A model generated the notes under the pieces. The model was given only the letters and a program-made list of their open reading frames with translations. It did no database searches and was not told where the DNA came from. Below are positions 28,861 to 37,727 of a DNA stretch of 64,000 nt, one piece after another; positions within the stretch are counted from its first letter, which is position 1; each line of letters opens with the position of its first letter. This DNA comes from Cobetia amphilecti (GTDB taxonomy: Bacteria; Pseudomonadota; Gammaproteobacteria; Pseudomonadales; Halomonadaceae). A program made the translations under genes and the position numbers. The stretch lies in NCBI RefSeq assembly GCF_020217465.1, contig NZ_CP084115.1, positions 3,472,001 to 3,536,000 on the forward strand. The letters are read 5' to 3'.

Positions 28861-30639
28861 TCAGTCATCGATGAAGTCCTGACTGCGATCGACACCGAAG
28901 CGCCGCTTGTTGCGATAGGGATAGACATCGATCACGCGCCCTTGCGCGATGGCGTCCTGCAGGCCACGCCACCAGCTGGCCTGGAAGATCTCGGGATGCA
29001 GCTCGTAGAACAGCTTGCGCAGCTGGATATCGGCAAACAGGAAGGGGCCGAACTCCTCGGGGAAGATGTCGTTGGGCCCCACCGAATACCAGGGCTCGCT
29101 GGCCAGTTCCTGCTCAGGGTAACGTGCCTCGGGAATCTCACGGAAGTTGCACTCGGTCAGGTAGCTGATCTCGTCGTAGTCATAGAAGACCACCCGCCCG
29201 TGGCGCGTGACGCCGAAGTTCTTGAGCAACATGTCGCCGGGGAAGATGTCAGCGGCAGCCAACTGCTTGATCGCATTGCCATAATCATTGAGCACCGCGC
29301 GGGTTTCCTCGGCGTCACACTCCTCGAGATACAGGTTGAGCGGCGTCATCATGCGCTCGGTATAGCAGTGACGGATCAGCACCTTGTTGCCGCGCAGGCT
29401 GATCGAGGAGCTGCACACCTCCAGCAACTCTTCAAGGCAGGCCGGGTCGAAGTGGTCCTTGCCGACGGTGAAGTTCGAGAATTCCTGCGTATCGGCCAGT
29501 CGCCCGACCCGATCATGGCGTTTGACCAGACGGTACTTCTCGCGCACCTGATCACGACTCATGTCCTTGCCGGGGGCGAAGCGGTCCTTGATCAGCTTGA
29601 ACACCAGCCGGTAACTGGGCAGCACGAAGACCGCCATCACCATGCCGCGCACGCCCGGCGCGATGATGAACTGATCGGAGCGACTCGCCACATGCTGGTT
29701 GAGGCCGCGGAACAGTTCGGTCTTGCCATGCTTGTAGAAGCCGATGGCGGCGTACAGCTCGCCGATGGGCTTCTCGGGCATCAGGGTCTGCAGGAACCCG
29801 ACCACCTCGCTGGGCACTTCGATCTCGACCTGGAAATAGGCCCGCGTGAAGGAGAAGATGATCGAGACCTCTTCCGGCTCGATGATCACGGTATCCAGAT
29901 AGACGCCATCGCGCTCGGTATGCAGCACCGGCAACACCAGCGGCAGGGTCTGGCCGCCACCCTCGATGCGCCCGACCAGATAGGCCCCCTTGTTGCGATA
30001 GAAGACGCTGCGCAGCATCTCGAAGGCGGCGTCCGGCGCATCGCGCACCGCCTCAGGCAGCGTCGCGAGCAACATCTCGGCGCCCAGCGTCACATCGCGC
30101 CCCTGGTGCTCGAAGGCGATGCCCAGCGGCGCCTCGTTGAGCACGGATTCGAGTGCCCCGGCCCAGTCACCCTCGACCGGGACACGATGACTGATGCTCA
30201 AGCCGGAATGGCGTGCCGGCCCCTGGCGGGATGGCGAGACGAACATCCAGTCGTCGCGGATGTGGCGATGGGAAAACACGCTGCAGAAGATGGAGTTGTA
30301 GAAGGTCTCGGCCAGCTTGTAGTCAAGGCGTTGATCGATCAGCGCCATGTACTGCCGCTTGGCCTCGCCCCACAGGGTGCACTCGCACAGGCGGTCGGGC
30401 TCGAAGGCGCGCTCCAGCCGCTCCATGGTGGCGGCGACCTTCTCGTCGTAGAGGTTGATGCGCGCGGCGGAGGCCTGCTGTGCCTCACGCCAGTCGGCCT
30501 CGATGAAGCGTCGCCGCGCATCACTGGAGATCTGCTTGAAGCGTGATCGATATTCATCGAAGCCATGCAACACGGTCGCCGCCAGTCGCTGGCCCTGCTG
30601 GCCATTGCCGCGCTCGTCACTGTCCACATCATTGCCCAT
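28861..30639 (-). CDS. aceK: Isocitrate dehydrogenase kinase/phosphatase
   Basis: Phosphorylates and dephosphorylates isocitrate dehydrogenase, to divert isocitrate to the glyoxylate shunt during growth on acetate. The predicted protein has 592 residues (E. coli 578). The active-site region GDMLLKNFGVTRHGRVVFYD followed by YDEISYLTECNF is nearly identical to the E. coli sequence and holds the metal-binding Asn and the catalytic Asp residues. GGGAGG lies 5 nt before the ATG. No aceB or aceA is adjacent, unlike the enteric aceBAK operon. Confidence 0.96.
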   Translation of the reverse strand: MGNDVDSDERGNGQQGQRLAATVLHGFDEYRSRFKQISSDARRRFIEADWREAQQASAARINLYDEKVAATMERLERAFEPDRLCECTLWGEAKRQYMALIDQRLDYKLAETFYNSIFCSVFSHRHIRDDWMFVSPSRQGPARHSGLSISHRVPVEGDWAGALESVLNEAPLGIAFEHQGRDVTLGAEMLLATLPEAVRDAPDAAFEMLRSVFYRNKGAYLVGRIEGGGQTLPLVLPVLHTERDGVYLDTVIIEPEEVSIIFSFTRAYFQVEIEVPSEVVGFLQTLMPEKPIGELYAAIGFYKHGKTELFRGLNQHVASRSDQFIIAPGVRGMVMAVFVLPSYRLVFKLIKDRFAPGKDMSRDQVREKYRLVKRHDRVGRLADTQEFSNFTVGKDHFDPACLEELLEVCSSSISLRGNKVLIRHCYTERMMTPLNLYLEECDAEETRAVLNDYGNAIKQLAAADIFPGDMLLKNFGVTRHGRVVFYDYDEISYLTECNFREIPEARYPEQELASEPWYSVGPNDIFPEEFGPFLFADIQLRKLFYELHPEIFQASWWRGLQDAIAQGRVIDVYPYRNKRRFGVDRSQDFIDD

Positions 30640-30796
30640 CGCCGCCTCCCTGCCCTTCAGTCACCTGACATGACCAAAGCATGCGGACTGTCGCGCCAGC
30701 AAGCGAGACGACAATGGTCGCGGGCCTTCAACCCTGACTCACGCTAGGTGCGCCATCCACCAGGGCCGGGATGGCAGCGGACCACCTGAAACGCAG

Positions 30797-30824
30797 AACG
30801 CCACCCCGCAAGCGAGGTGGCGTT
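30797..30824 (-). terminator. Hairpin after ttcA
   Basis: AACGCCACC (30797-30805) pairs with GGTGGCGTT (30816-30824); an inner CGC/GCG stem extends it past one mismatch. It lies just beyond the ttcA stop on the minus strand, with only a weak T tract. Confidence 0.6.
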
Positions 30825-30857
30825 CATGATGTCTGAGAATGGCCAGGGGCGCGTGGC

Positions 30858-31823
30858 TTACAGCTCATGCCCCAGCGAGGCCGCCGAGTCGGCCAGCGGC
30901 TTGACGCGGCGCTCGGCCTCGAACAGGTCATCGGCCATGCCGGCCTGCTCGGAACTCATGTCCAGCGCATCGATGCGCGAGGCCTGGAAGCGGTCACGCT
31001 GCTCATCCAGGCCGGCGAAATCGAACAGGTCGCGGTCCGCCAGGTGTGACGGCGCCACCGAGGTGACGGCATGAAACATGGTTTCCAGCCGCCCCGGATG
31101 CTTCTTCTCCCAGTCCTGCAGCATCTCCTTGACCACCTGACGCTGCAGATTCTCCTGCGAGCCGCACAGATTGCAGGGGATGATCGGAAACTCGCGGGCG
31201 CTGGAATAGGCCTCGATATCGGACTCACGGCAGTAGGCCAGCGGGCGAATCACGATATGGCGCTGGTCATCGGAGAGCAGCTTGGGCGGCATCGTCTTGA
31301 GCTTGCCACCGAAGAACATGTTCAGGAACAGCGTCTCGAGGATGTCATCGCGGTGGTGGCCGAGGGCGATCTTGGTCGCGCCGATCTCGGCGGCGAAGCC
31401 ATACAGCGAGCCGCGACGCAGGCGCGAGCACAGCCCGCAGGTCGTCTTGCCCTCCGGCACCTTCTCCTTGACGATGGAATAGGTGTCGCGCTCGAGGATG
31501 TGGTACTCGACGCCCACCGACTCGAGCCATGCCGGCAGCACATGTTCCGGGAAGCCGGGCTGCTTCTGATCGAGATTCACTGCCACCAGCGTGAACTGCA
31601 CCGGCGCATTGCGCTGCAGGTTCATCAGGATATCCAGCATGGTGTAGGAATCCTTGCCCCCGGACAGGCACACCATCACCTTGTCACCATCACGGATCAT
31701 GCCGTAATCGGTGATGGCGGTACCGACATTGCGCCGCAGGCGCTTCTGCAACTTGTTCAGTTCGCGCTTGGCAGTGGCCGCATCAGTGGGGCTGGACGAA
31801 AGCTCGCTATCGGGTGTGAACAT
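30858..31823 (-). CDS. ttcA: tRNA 2-thiocytidine biosynthesis protein TtcA
   Basis: Inserts sulfur at C32 of certain tRNAs, using ATP and an iron-sulfur cluster. The predicted protein has 321 residues (E. coli 311). The PP-loop SGGKDS is at 54-59. The cluster-binding cysteines are in CGLC (129, 132) and CNLC (217, 220). GHHRDD and the surrounding helices are also conserved. It stands alone, with hairpins on both sides. Confidence 0.96.
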   Translation of the reverse strand: MFTPDSELSSSPTDAATAKRELNKLQKRLRRNVGTAITDYGMIRDGDKVMVCLSGGKDSYTMLDILMNLQRNAPVQFTLVAVNLDQKQPGFPEHVLPAWLESVGVEYHILERDTYSIVKEKVPEGKTTCGLCSRLRRGSLYGFAAEIGATKIALGHHRDDILETLFLNMFFGGKLKTMPPKLLSDDQRHIVIRPLAYCRESDIEAYSSAREFPIIPCNLCGSQENLQRQVVKEMLQDWEKKHPGRLETMFHAVTSVAPSHLADRDLFDFAGLDEQRDRFQASRIDALDMSSEQAGMADDLFEAERRVKPLADSAASLGHEL

Positions 31824-31953
31824 GGGGCATCAGGCTGGCAGTTTGGAAGGGCGCACAGTCTAGCATTGGCCAGTAGACGGTCACAGAGGCAGTGTGCTTC
31901 AGGCGGGGGTGCCTGCCCCTGTCGGGCCAGGTGGTGTGACGCCGACGCAAGAT

Positions 31954-31986
31954 ACGCCAACGCCCGCAGTCAGCGGGCGTTGGCGT
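31954..31986 (-). terminator. Hairpin downstream of the small membrane-protein gene
   Basis: A perfect 14-bp stem (31954-31967 with 31973-31986) and loop AGTCA. It lies about 65 bp beyond the stop at 32052 on the minus strand. Confidence 0.6.
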
Positions 31987-32033
31987 GTGGCATGCACCGT
32001 GGGGAACAGCGGCGCTTGCAGGAAATCCGCGCT

Positions 32034-32065
32034 GGCTAGAACAGGCGCAGGCTAGAACAGACGCA
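32034..32065. repeat. 16-bp tandem duplication across a stop codon
   Basis: GGCTAGAACAGGCGCA (32034-32049) is followed directly by GGCTAGAACAGACGCA (32050-32065), one mismatch. The second copy contains the stop codon and last codons of the small membrane-protein gene. Confidence 0.9.
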
Positions 32066-32273
32066 GCACTTCCAGATAGCGGATCACCACCCCGCCCAGC
32101 ATCACGAGGATACCGAAGCGTTGCAGTCTGAATTCAAGCGCAGTGAGCGCAAGCTTGCGTGACCAGAACATCAGCACACCGCGCATGTCCTGTGTCCGGC
32201 GAATATAGAGGCCGTAGGCAAACAGCACGATGGCCAGGCCAAGAATCAACAGCGTATTGGTCGCGATCAGCAT
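32052..32273 (-). CDS. Small two-helix membrane protein of unknown function
   Basis: A 73-residue protein with two hydrophobic segments (about 2-23 and 51-68), joined by a basic, aromatic loop containing YIRRTQDMRG and FWSRK. I do not recognise the family. The start at 32273 is favoured because GAGG lies 6 nt upstream; an upstream in-frame ATG at 32306 has no ribosome site. It is monocistronic between ttcA and a gene-poor 500-bp region. Its 3' end is the source or product of a 16-bp duplication. Confidence 0.6.
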   Translation of the reverse strand: MLIATNTLLILGLAIVLFAYGLYIRRTQDMRGVLMFWSRKLALTALEFRLQRFGILVMLGGVVIRYLEVLRLF

Positions 32274-32780
32274 GTCGCACCTCGTGGGCAAGTACCCCTG
32301 AGTCATAAGGAAGGCAATCGTGGGCGGATGCCTTATCTGAAGCCGGGCCCCGGGCAGATGCCCGGGGCCCGACAGTCATCACCTGGCGCAGTGATGACGA
32401 TCCTGAAGAGAATGATTCCGTCCTCAGGCCTGACAGAGGCTGGCTGACAGCAGGTCCTTGTCACGCATGGCCTTTGCTCGCTGTCGCCGCTTCATTATGG
32501 TTATCAAAGCTGCTCGGTCTTGCATCCTGCATGGCTTGGCCGTCCTGCTGGCCGGTAGTGCACTGGCGTGTAATCAGAGTCGACCTCTCGCCGCAGTGGG
32601 CGTGTCGTATGGCTGCCAGTGTGGACAAAGGCAGTGAGCCGGGCCATTGGACATTCCGGCAACAGACCTTGGAATAATAGCCTTGAGGATGATGTCGGCT
32701 GATGAGACGTCTGATACCGGGCCTGACACGCATCCAGCGCCTGCCCAGCCCCTGCCATAAGCTCCTGACACAAGCCCCGC
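32274..32780. other. Gene-poor intergenic region
   Basis: About 500 bp in which I see no credible gene. It holds a GC hairpin GGGCCCCGGGC (32345-32355) / GCCCGGGGCCC (32360-32370), and GTCATCAC near 32375 pairing with GTGATGAC about 16 bp later. TTGGAC followed 17 bp later by TGGAAT (near 32648-32676) is a weak promoter-like pair, with no gene behind it. Short ORFs on both strands lack ribosome sites and family likeness. A small RNA is possible but not shown. Confidence 0.4.
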
Positions 32781-33425
32781 TCAGGCCTGGCTGGCCAGCG
32801 AGGGCGACAGCGGTGCCTGCATCAGGCGCTGCGCCATCAGCGCACTGGTCACGGCGTCCCCCAGCGCGCTGTGGCGACCGATCACCGGCACGCCGAGGGC
32901 ATCGGCCATCGCCTCGAAGCGCAGGTCCGGGGCGGCGTCCGGCTGCTCATGCTTGCAGCGCCGGGCGTAATCGCGCGCCAGATCATGACGCTGGTTGGGC
33001 AGGTCAAAGCCGAAGCGTGGCCGCAGGTGACGGTTGATCACCGCGACATCGAAGTCGATGCACCAGCCCACCAGCGGACGATTGCCGATGAACTCCAGCA
33101 GCTGTCGCAGCGCATCGCCCAGCGCTTCTCCGCCATGCAGATCGATACCGCGCAGACGATGGATGCGGATCGAGTCGCCCTGCAGCCCTTGCGGGCATTG
33201 CAGATAGAGCGACAGCGCGCTGGAGGTATGGATATGGCGCGCATCGAAATGCACCGCCGCCAGCGAGACCAGCTCGGCGTGGCCGACATCGAGACTGGTG
33301 GTCTCGCAGTCCAGCGCCACACGCTCCCCGCCCCGCTCGGCGATATGCCAGGGACGAAAGAGCTCGGCGAACTCTCCCTGCGCATGACGACGACGATCAC
33401 TGGCGCGTCTCAGTTGTTCGAACAT
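32781..33425 (-). CDS. DnaQ-like 3'-5' exonuclease (DEDDh)
   Basis: Predicted exonuclease of 214 residues. The DEDDh catalytic set is visible: Asp 39 and Glu 41 in DCETTSL, Asp 124/126 in GWCIDFDV, and His 185 with Asp 190 in RHSALGD. The fold resembles the DNA polymerase III epsilon subunit, but the protein is shorter and lacks its C-terminal tail. It lies 28 bp after the DUF294 nucleotidyltransferase gene on the same strand, an arrangement I recall from other gammaproteobacteria beside VC_2705-type symporters. Substrate unknown: DNA, RNA or a nucleotidylated product are all possible. Confidence 0.88.
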   Translation of the reverse strand: MFEQLRRASDRRRHAQGEFAELFRPWHIAERGGERVALDCETTSLDVGHAELVSLAAVHFDARHIHTSSALSLYLQCPQGLQGDSIRIHRLRGIDLHGGEALGDALRQLLEFIGNRPLVGWCIDFDVAVINRHLRPRFGFDLPNQRHDLARDYARRCKHEQPDAAPDLRFEAMADALGVPVIGRHSALGDAVTSALMAQRLMQAPLSPSLASQA

Positions 33426-33453
33426 GCCACCTCCCCTCGGCCTTGAGGCCGGT

Positions 33454-35424
33454 TCAGTATTCCAGGTGATAACGATGTGACAGGCGCTGCTTGAAGTCCT
33501 TGACCCGACTCAGGGCATCGCGCAAAAGATCACGCTCCAACGAGGACAACGACTGGGTGATGATCAGGTTGCGACTCCCCGCCTCCCGCGTCGCCGTGGT
33601 CTGCTCCTGGCCATCCTTTCGTGAGTCGCTGGCCCCGCCGGCGGCAGCGCCATGTTCGTCCTCTTCCAGATGGCGCAGCTGCTGGCGCAGACGCAACTCG
33701 GCAAACAGCGACAGTGCCTCGGCAAGGTCGGCGCTGTCGCTGGCCTCGATACGCCCATCACTGACCAGCGCCTCAAGCCGCGCGAAGGTGCCGGTGGCCA
33801 TCACTCCGCGTTCCAGCGCCATGGTGCGAACGCCATGCACGATGGGGAAGATGCCGCCCTTCTTGATATCGATGCCGTGACGCGGCGAGCGCAAGGAGCC
33901 GAACAGCGTCAGCGGGGTCGAGAAATGCAGCGCCGGGCGCGCGAAGTGCGACAGCAGCAGTTCATCGCGCGTGGCGTGGCGCACCAGGTGGCCGCGCAAG
34001 CTGTCGACCAGCGCTTCATTGCCGCCGCTGGCGCGCGCATCGAAGACGATGGCCAGATTCATCAGCGCCTCGCCATCGCGTCCGGCGCACCAGCGCGCGA
34101 TCTTGCCGCGCCAGCGCGACTCGGTGGCGACCCACTCCGGATTGGAGACCATGATGTTGCCCGGGCATGGTGGATAGCCGAGACCGGCCAGGGCGTCACT
34201 GAAGCGCTGCAGGGTGTCCTCGTTTTCGGGCCACTGGTGGCCATCGGCGATGATCAGCCCATTGTCCTGATCGGTCTTGAGGATCTGTTCGCCGCGCCCT
34301 TCGCTGCCCATCAGCATCAGGCAACTCGAGGCCCGGTGCTCCTCCTCCACCAGCATGGCGAAGGTGCGCTCGATCAGGCGCCCGTTGAGCGCACTCAACA
34401 GCGCCATCGCATGGCGCATGTGGACTCCCTGCATCGCCAGCGCCCTGACCATTTCCGGCAGACGCGCACTGGCCTGCTCAAGCGCCGCCATGTCAGAGGC
34501 GCGCTCGATCTCGAGACTCACGAGCTGACTGCGATTGGAGAAGAACCCCAGCACGTCGGTCAGCTCGATGACCCCGACGACCGCCGCGTCAGGCGTCAGG
34601 CGCTCCTTGACCACGACCCGCGCGACCCGGTGGCGGGTCATCTGCACCAGCGCCTGGAACAGATACTCCTCCGCCGTGACCGCCACCAGCGCAAAGCTGC
34701 CCAGCGAGGCGAGCGGATGATTGGCAGCCAAGCCCTGGATCACCAGCGCATTGAGCAGGTCCGTGCGTGTCACCACGCCCTGACGGCCCTCGACAGAGAT
34801 GATCAGGCTGTCCGCCCCCGCCGTCTGCATGGCCTTGACGCCCTGCTCGATACTGGCGCTGGCCGCCAGCTTGAGCGGCGGACGCATGCAGTCCATCACC
34901 CGCGCCAGCATGAAGCCCGCCTGGTCGCGACTCGCGCCCTGACGGGTGTCACGCTGCGCCGCCAGCAGCCGCGCCTTGTCACTCAGGCTGTGCTGGAAGT
35001 ACTCACCGAAGGCAGGACACTCGTCGCACAGCGAGAAGAACAGCTCTGCGGGCAGCTGATAGCACAGCGTCTCCTGCTCGCAGACGAAGCGGGTGCGGCA
35101 ATGGCCATTGAGCAGCGTCAGCGCCCCGAACAGGTCCCCCGCGGTGTAATGACCGATGCGCAGGCTGACCCAGGCATCCAGTCCCTCGCGCTGCGCCTTG
35201 TCGAGCGTGGCAGCGTCCGGCAGTGCCGAATCGGCGGCCAGTTCCGCCACCTCGCCCTTGTGAATGATGTAGACCGCCTCACCGACGGCCCCCGGCACCA
35301 GCGGCTGCGCCAGCGCCTCGAAATAGTGAAGATCCACCCCTTCGGCCAGCCGTTGCCGAAGACGCTCATCCAGCAGACTGAACGGCGGCTCCTCGAACGC
35401 GATATCCACCAGTGACGCTTGCAT
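33454..35424 (-). CDS. cNMP-binding/CBS/DUF294 nucleotidyltransferase-like protein
   Basis: A 656-residue cytoplasmic regulator. A cyclic-nucleotide-binding-like domain (about 20-150, with GDLFGALTLL) is followed by two CBS repeats (about 180-300), then the DUF294 nucleotidyltransferase core GSEGRGEQILKTDQDNG (373-389), which keeps the GS and acidic residues of the GlnD-type active site. A helical DUF294 C-terminal domain closes it. The start at 35424 has GGGGAG 8 nt upstream. It is followed by the exonuclease gene and preceded by the symporter gene, all leftward. Targets are unknown; the domain set suggests sensing adenine nucleotides and modifying a protein or RNA. Confidence 0.88.
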   Translation of the reverse strand: MQASLVDIAFEEPPFSLLDERLRQRLAEGVDLHYFEALAQPLVPGAVGEAVYIIHKGEVAELAADSALPDAATLDKAQREGLDAWVSLRIGHYTAGDLFGALTLLNGHCRTRFVCEQETLCYQLPAELFFSLCDECPAFGEYFQHSLSDKARLLAAQRDTRQGASRDQAGFMLARVMDCMRPPLKLAASASIEQGVKAMQTAGADSLIISVEGRQGVVTRTDLLNALVIQGLAANHPLASLGSFALVAVTAEEYLFQALVQMTRHRVARVVVKERLTPDAAVVGVIELTDVLGFFSNRSQLVSLEIERASDMAALEQASARLPEMVRALAMQGVHMRHAMALLSALNGRLIERTFAMLVEEEHRASSCLMLMGSEGRGEQILKTDQDNGLIIADGHQWPENEDTLQRFSDALAGLGYPPCPGNIMVSNPEWVATESRWRGKIARWCAGRDGEALMNLAIVFDARASGGNEALVDSLRGHLVRHATRDELLLSHFARPALHFSTPLTLFGSLRSPRHGIDIKKGGIFPIVHGVRTMALERGVMATGTFARLEALVSDGRIEASDSADLAEALSLFAELRLRQQLRHLEEDEHGAAAGGASDSRKDGQEQTTATREAGSRNLIITQSLSSLERDLLRDALSRVKDFKQRLSHRYHLEY

Positions 35425-35523
35425 GACAGCGACTCCCCTCTGCGCGTGCAGCGCTGATCGATGCACGAGCCCTCAAACCACGAGGCCCCGCCTGCAGGTG
35501 CAAGACGGGGCTTCGGGAAACGG

Positions 35524-35565
35524 GGGCCTGTTCGCACCGATGCTGCGTGCTGCGCGAACAGGCCC
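35524..35565 (-). terminator. Hairpin after the symporter gene
   Basis: GGGCCTGTTCGC (35524-35535) pairs exactly with GCGAACAGGCCC (35554-35565) around an 18-nt loop. It lies just past the symporter stop on the minus strand. A second imperfect GC hairpin at about 35481-35514 follows. T tracts are weak, so read-through into the DUF294 gene is plausible. Confidence 0.5.
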
Positions 35566-35576
35566 TGCTGCCTGAA

Positions 35577-37379
35577 TCAGTGATCCACTGCTGTTCCGGC
35601 CCCGCGCGGAACACGAATGTCCTCGACGATATGCTGGATGTGCTCGGGCGGCGGCGGAGTCATCTTGCAGACGATGACCGCGACGACGAAGTTGAGCACC
35701 ATGCCCAGCGAGCCGATCCCCTCCGGTGACACACCCAGCAACCAGTTCTCGGCGCTGTTGAGTTCCGGCGAGATGAACTTGAAGTAGACGATGTAGCTGA
35801 AGGTGAAGACCAGGCCGACCAGCATGCCCGCGATGGCACCTTCCTTGTTCATGCGCTTGGAGAAGATCCCCAGCAGGATGACCGGGAAGAAGCTCGATGC
35901 CGCAAGCCCGAAGGCAAAGGCCACCACCTGCGCCACGAAGCCTGGCGGATTGATGCCGAAGTAACCGGCGATCACGATGGCCACGGCCGCCGCCATGCGT
36001 GCCGCCATCAGCTCCTGCTTCTCGCTGATGTCTGGCTTGAAGGTCTTCTTGAGCAGGTCATGCGAGATGGCCGACGAGATGACCAGCAACAGACCGGCCG
36101 CCGTCGAGAGTGCTGCCGCCACCCCACCCGCCGCCACCAGTGCGATGACCCATGCCGGCAGGTTGCCGATCTCCGGGTTGGCCAGCACGATGATGTCGCG
36201 ATCGATGTAGACCTCGCTCTCGTTGTCGGTAGGCGTGTTGCTCACCAGACGCTGACCGTACTCACCGCGGGCCGCCTGGCTGTCGGCGCTGCCTTCGTAG
36301 CTCGGCTTGCCCGCGAAGGGATCACCGCCACGCATCTGGATGATGCCGTCGCCATTCTTGTCGACCCAGCCGATCAGCCCGGTGTTCTCCCAGTTGTAGA
36401 ACCAGCCCGGCAGCTCCTCATAGGCCGTCTCGTTGACGGTCTCGACCAGATTCACCCGCGCGAAGGCACCCACGGCCGGCGCAGTGGTGTAGAGCAGTGC
36501 GATGAAGAACAGCGCCCAACCTGCGGAGATACGTGCATCCTTGACCGTCGGCACCGTGAAGAAGCGCACGATGACGTGGGGCAGACCCGCGGTACCGCAC
36601 ATCAGCGCGGCGGTGATGAAGAAGACATCGATGGTGGACTTGGAACCCTCGGTGTATTCGCGGAAGCCGAGATCGGTCACCACCTGATCGAGCTTTTGCA
36701 GCAGGTAGACGCCGGTGTCATTGCCCTGGGCATCGACCAGGGTGCCGCCGAAGCCGGTCTGCGGCAGCACGTGGCCCGTCATCATGATCGACAGGAACAC
36801 CGCCGGCACCAGGAAGGCGAAGATCAGCACGCAGTACTGGGCCACCTGGGTATAGGTGATGCCCTTCATGCCGCCGAGTACCGCATAGAAGAAGACGATC
36901 GCCATGCCGATCACCACGCCGACGTTCACGTCCACCTCGAGAAAGCGCGCGAAGACGATGCCGGTACCGCGCATCTGGCCGGCGACATAGGTGAAGGAAA
37001 TGAAGATGACGCAGACCACCGCCACGGTGCGCGCGACGCTGGAGTAGTAACGGTCACCGACGAAGTCCGGCACCGTGAACTTGCCGAACTTGCGCAGGTA
37101 CGGCGCCAGCAGCATGGCCAGCAGGACGTAGCCGCCGGTCCAGCCCATCAGGTAGACGGAGGCGTCATAGCCGACATAGGCGATGATGCCCGCCATCGAG
37201 ATGAACGAGGCCGCCGACATCCAGTCAGCGGCGGTCGCTGCCCCGTTGGCGATGGGGTGAACGCCACCCCCGGCGACATAGAATTCCTTGGTGGAACCGG
37301 CTCGCGACCACACCGCGATCCCGATATAGAGCGCAAATGACGCGCCCACGAACAGATAGGTCAGCAGTTGAACATCCAT
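35577..37379 (-). CDS. VC_2705-type sodium/solute symporter (ActP/MctP-related)
   Basis: Predicted sodium-coupled monocarboxylate (probably acetate) importer of the SSS family, 600 residues with about 13-14 hydrophobic segments. It has the SSS signatures ATAADWMSAASF near the N-terminus, GGMKGITYTQVAQ in the middle and the GLAASSFFP segment towards the end. A charged insert (about 325-395) replaces one loop. It pairs with the DUF4212 gene 90 bp upstream, a pairing typical of this subfamily. In Vibrio cholerae the orthologous pair is linked to the CrbS/CrbR acetate switch, and CrbS- and CrbR-like proteins are encoded next door. Confidence 0.92.
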   Translation of the reverse strand: MDVQLLTYLFVGASFALYIGIAVWSRAGSTKEFYVAGGGVHPIANGAATAADWMSAASFISMAGIIAYVGYDASVYLMGWTGGYVLLAMLLAPYLRKFGKFTVPDFVGDRYYSSVARTVAVVCVIFISFTYVAGQMRGTGIVFARFLEVDVNVGVVIGMAIVFFYAVLGGMKGITYTQVAQYCVLIFAFLVPAVFLSIMMTGHVLPQTGFGGTLVDAQGNDTGVYLLQKLDQVVTDLGFREYTEGSKSTIDVFFITAALMCGTAGLPHVIVRFFTVPTVKDARISAGWALFFIALLYTTAPAVGAFARVNLVETVNETAYEELPGWFYNWENTGLIGWVDKNGDGIIQMRGGDPFAGKPSYEGSADSQAARGEYGQRLVSNTPTDNESEVYIDRDIIVLANPEIGNLPAWVIALVAAGGVAAALSTAAGLLLVISSAISHDLLKKTFKPDISEKQELMAARMAAAVAIVIAGYFGINPPGFVAQVVAFAFGLAASSFFPVILLGIFSKRMNKEGAIAGMLVGLVFTFSYIVYFKFISPELNSAENWLLGVSPEGIGSLGMVLNFVVAVIVCKMTPPPPEHIQHIVEDIRVPRGAGTAVDH

Positions 37380-37469
37380 TGGCAGTGTCCTTGGCGATGT
37401 CGATCATATTGTTCTTATTCACACAACGGCGCGTCACGACGAGCGGCCTGTGCCCGGCGTGTCACTGAC

Positions 37470-37727
37470 TCATTGCTCGTGAACATCGAAGCACTCATCG
37501 AGCTTGTTCATCGAACGGGCATACAGAATGATCAGCGCGAGGAAGAAGTAGATAGCCCCCTGTTGCGCAAACCAGAAGCCCAGCTTGAAACCGAAGAACT
37601 GGATGTTGTTCAGCACGTCCACCAGCAATATCCCGCATCCATAGGACACCACGAACCAGACCACGAGATAGCCCATGATCAGTTTGATATTGGCGGACCA
37701 ATACGCCTTGGCATTCGCTTCCTTCAT
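37470..37727 (-). CDS. DUF4212 symporter small subunit
   Basis: An 85-residue membrane protein with two hydrophobic segments (about 15-38 and 50-68). Its sequence starts with the family-like YWSANIKLI and carries GFKLGFWFAQQGAIYFF. DUF4212 proteins are almost always encoded directly before a VC_2705-type symporter, as here, and are thought to be its small subunit. It is the first gene of the leftward symporter unit, whose promoter must lie in the 37728-38280 region shared with the divergent kinase gene. Confidence 0.9.
   Translation of the reverse strand: MKEANAKAYWSANIKLIMGYLVVWFVVSYGCGILLVDVLNNIQFFGFKLGFWFAQQGAIYFFLALIILYARSMNKLDECFDVHEQ

Noticed and set aside
28078-30546. An 822-codon plus-strand frame opposite the Sir2 gene and aceK
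   Set aside because: It is antisense to two clear genes and its low-complexity His/Gln/Ala/Arg composition is typical of a mirror frame in GC-rich DNA. No ribosome site or family likeness.
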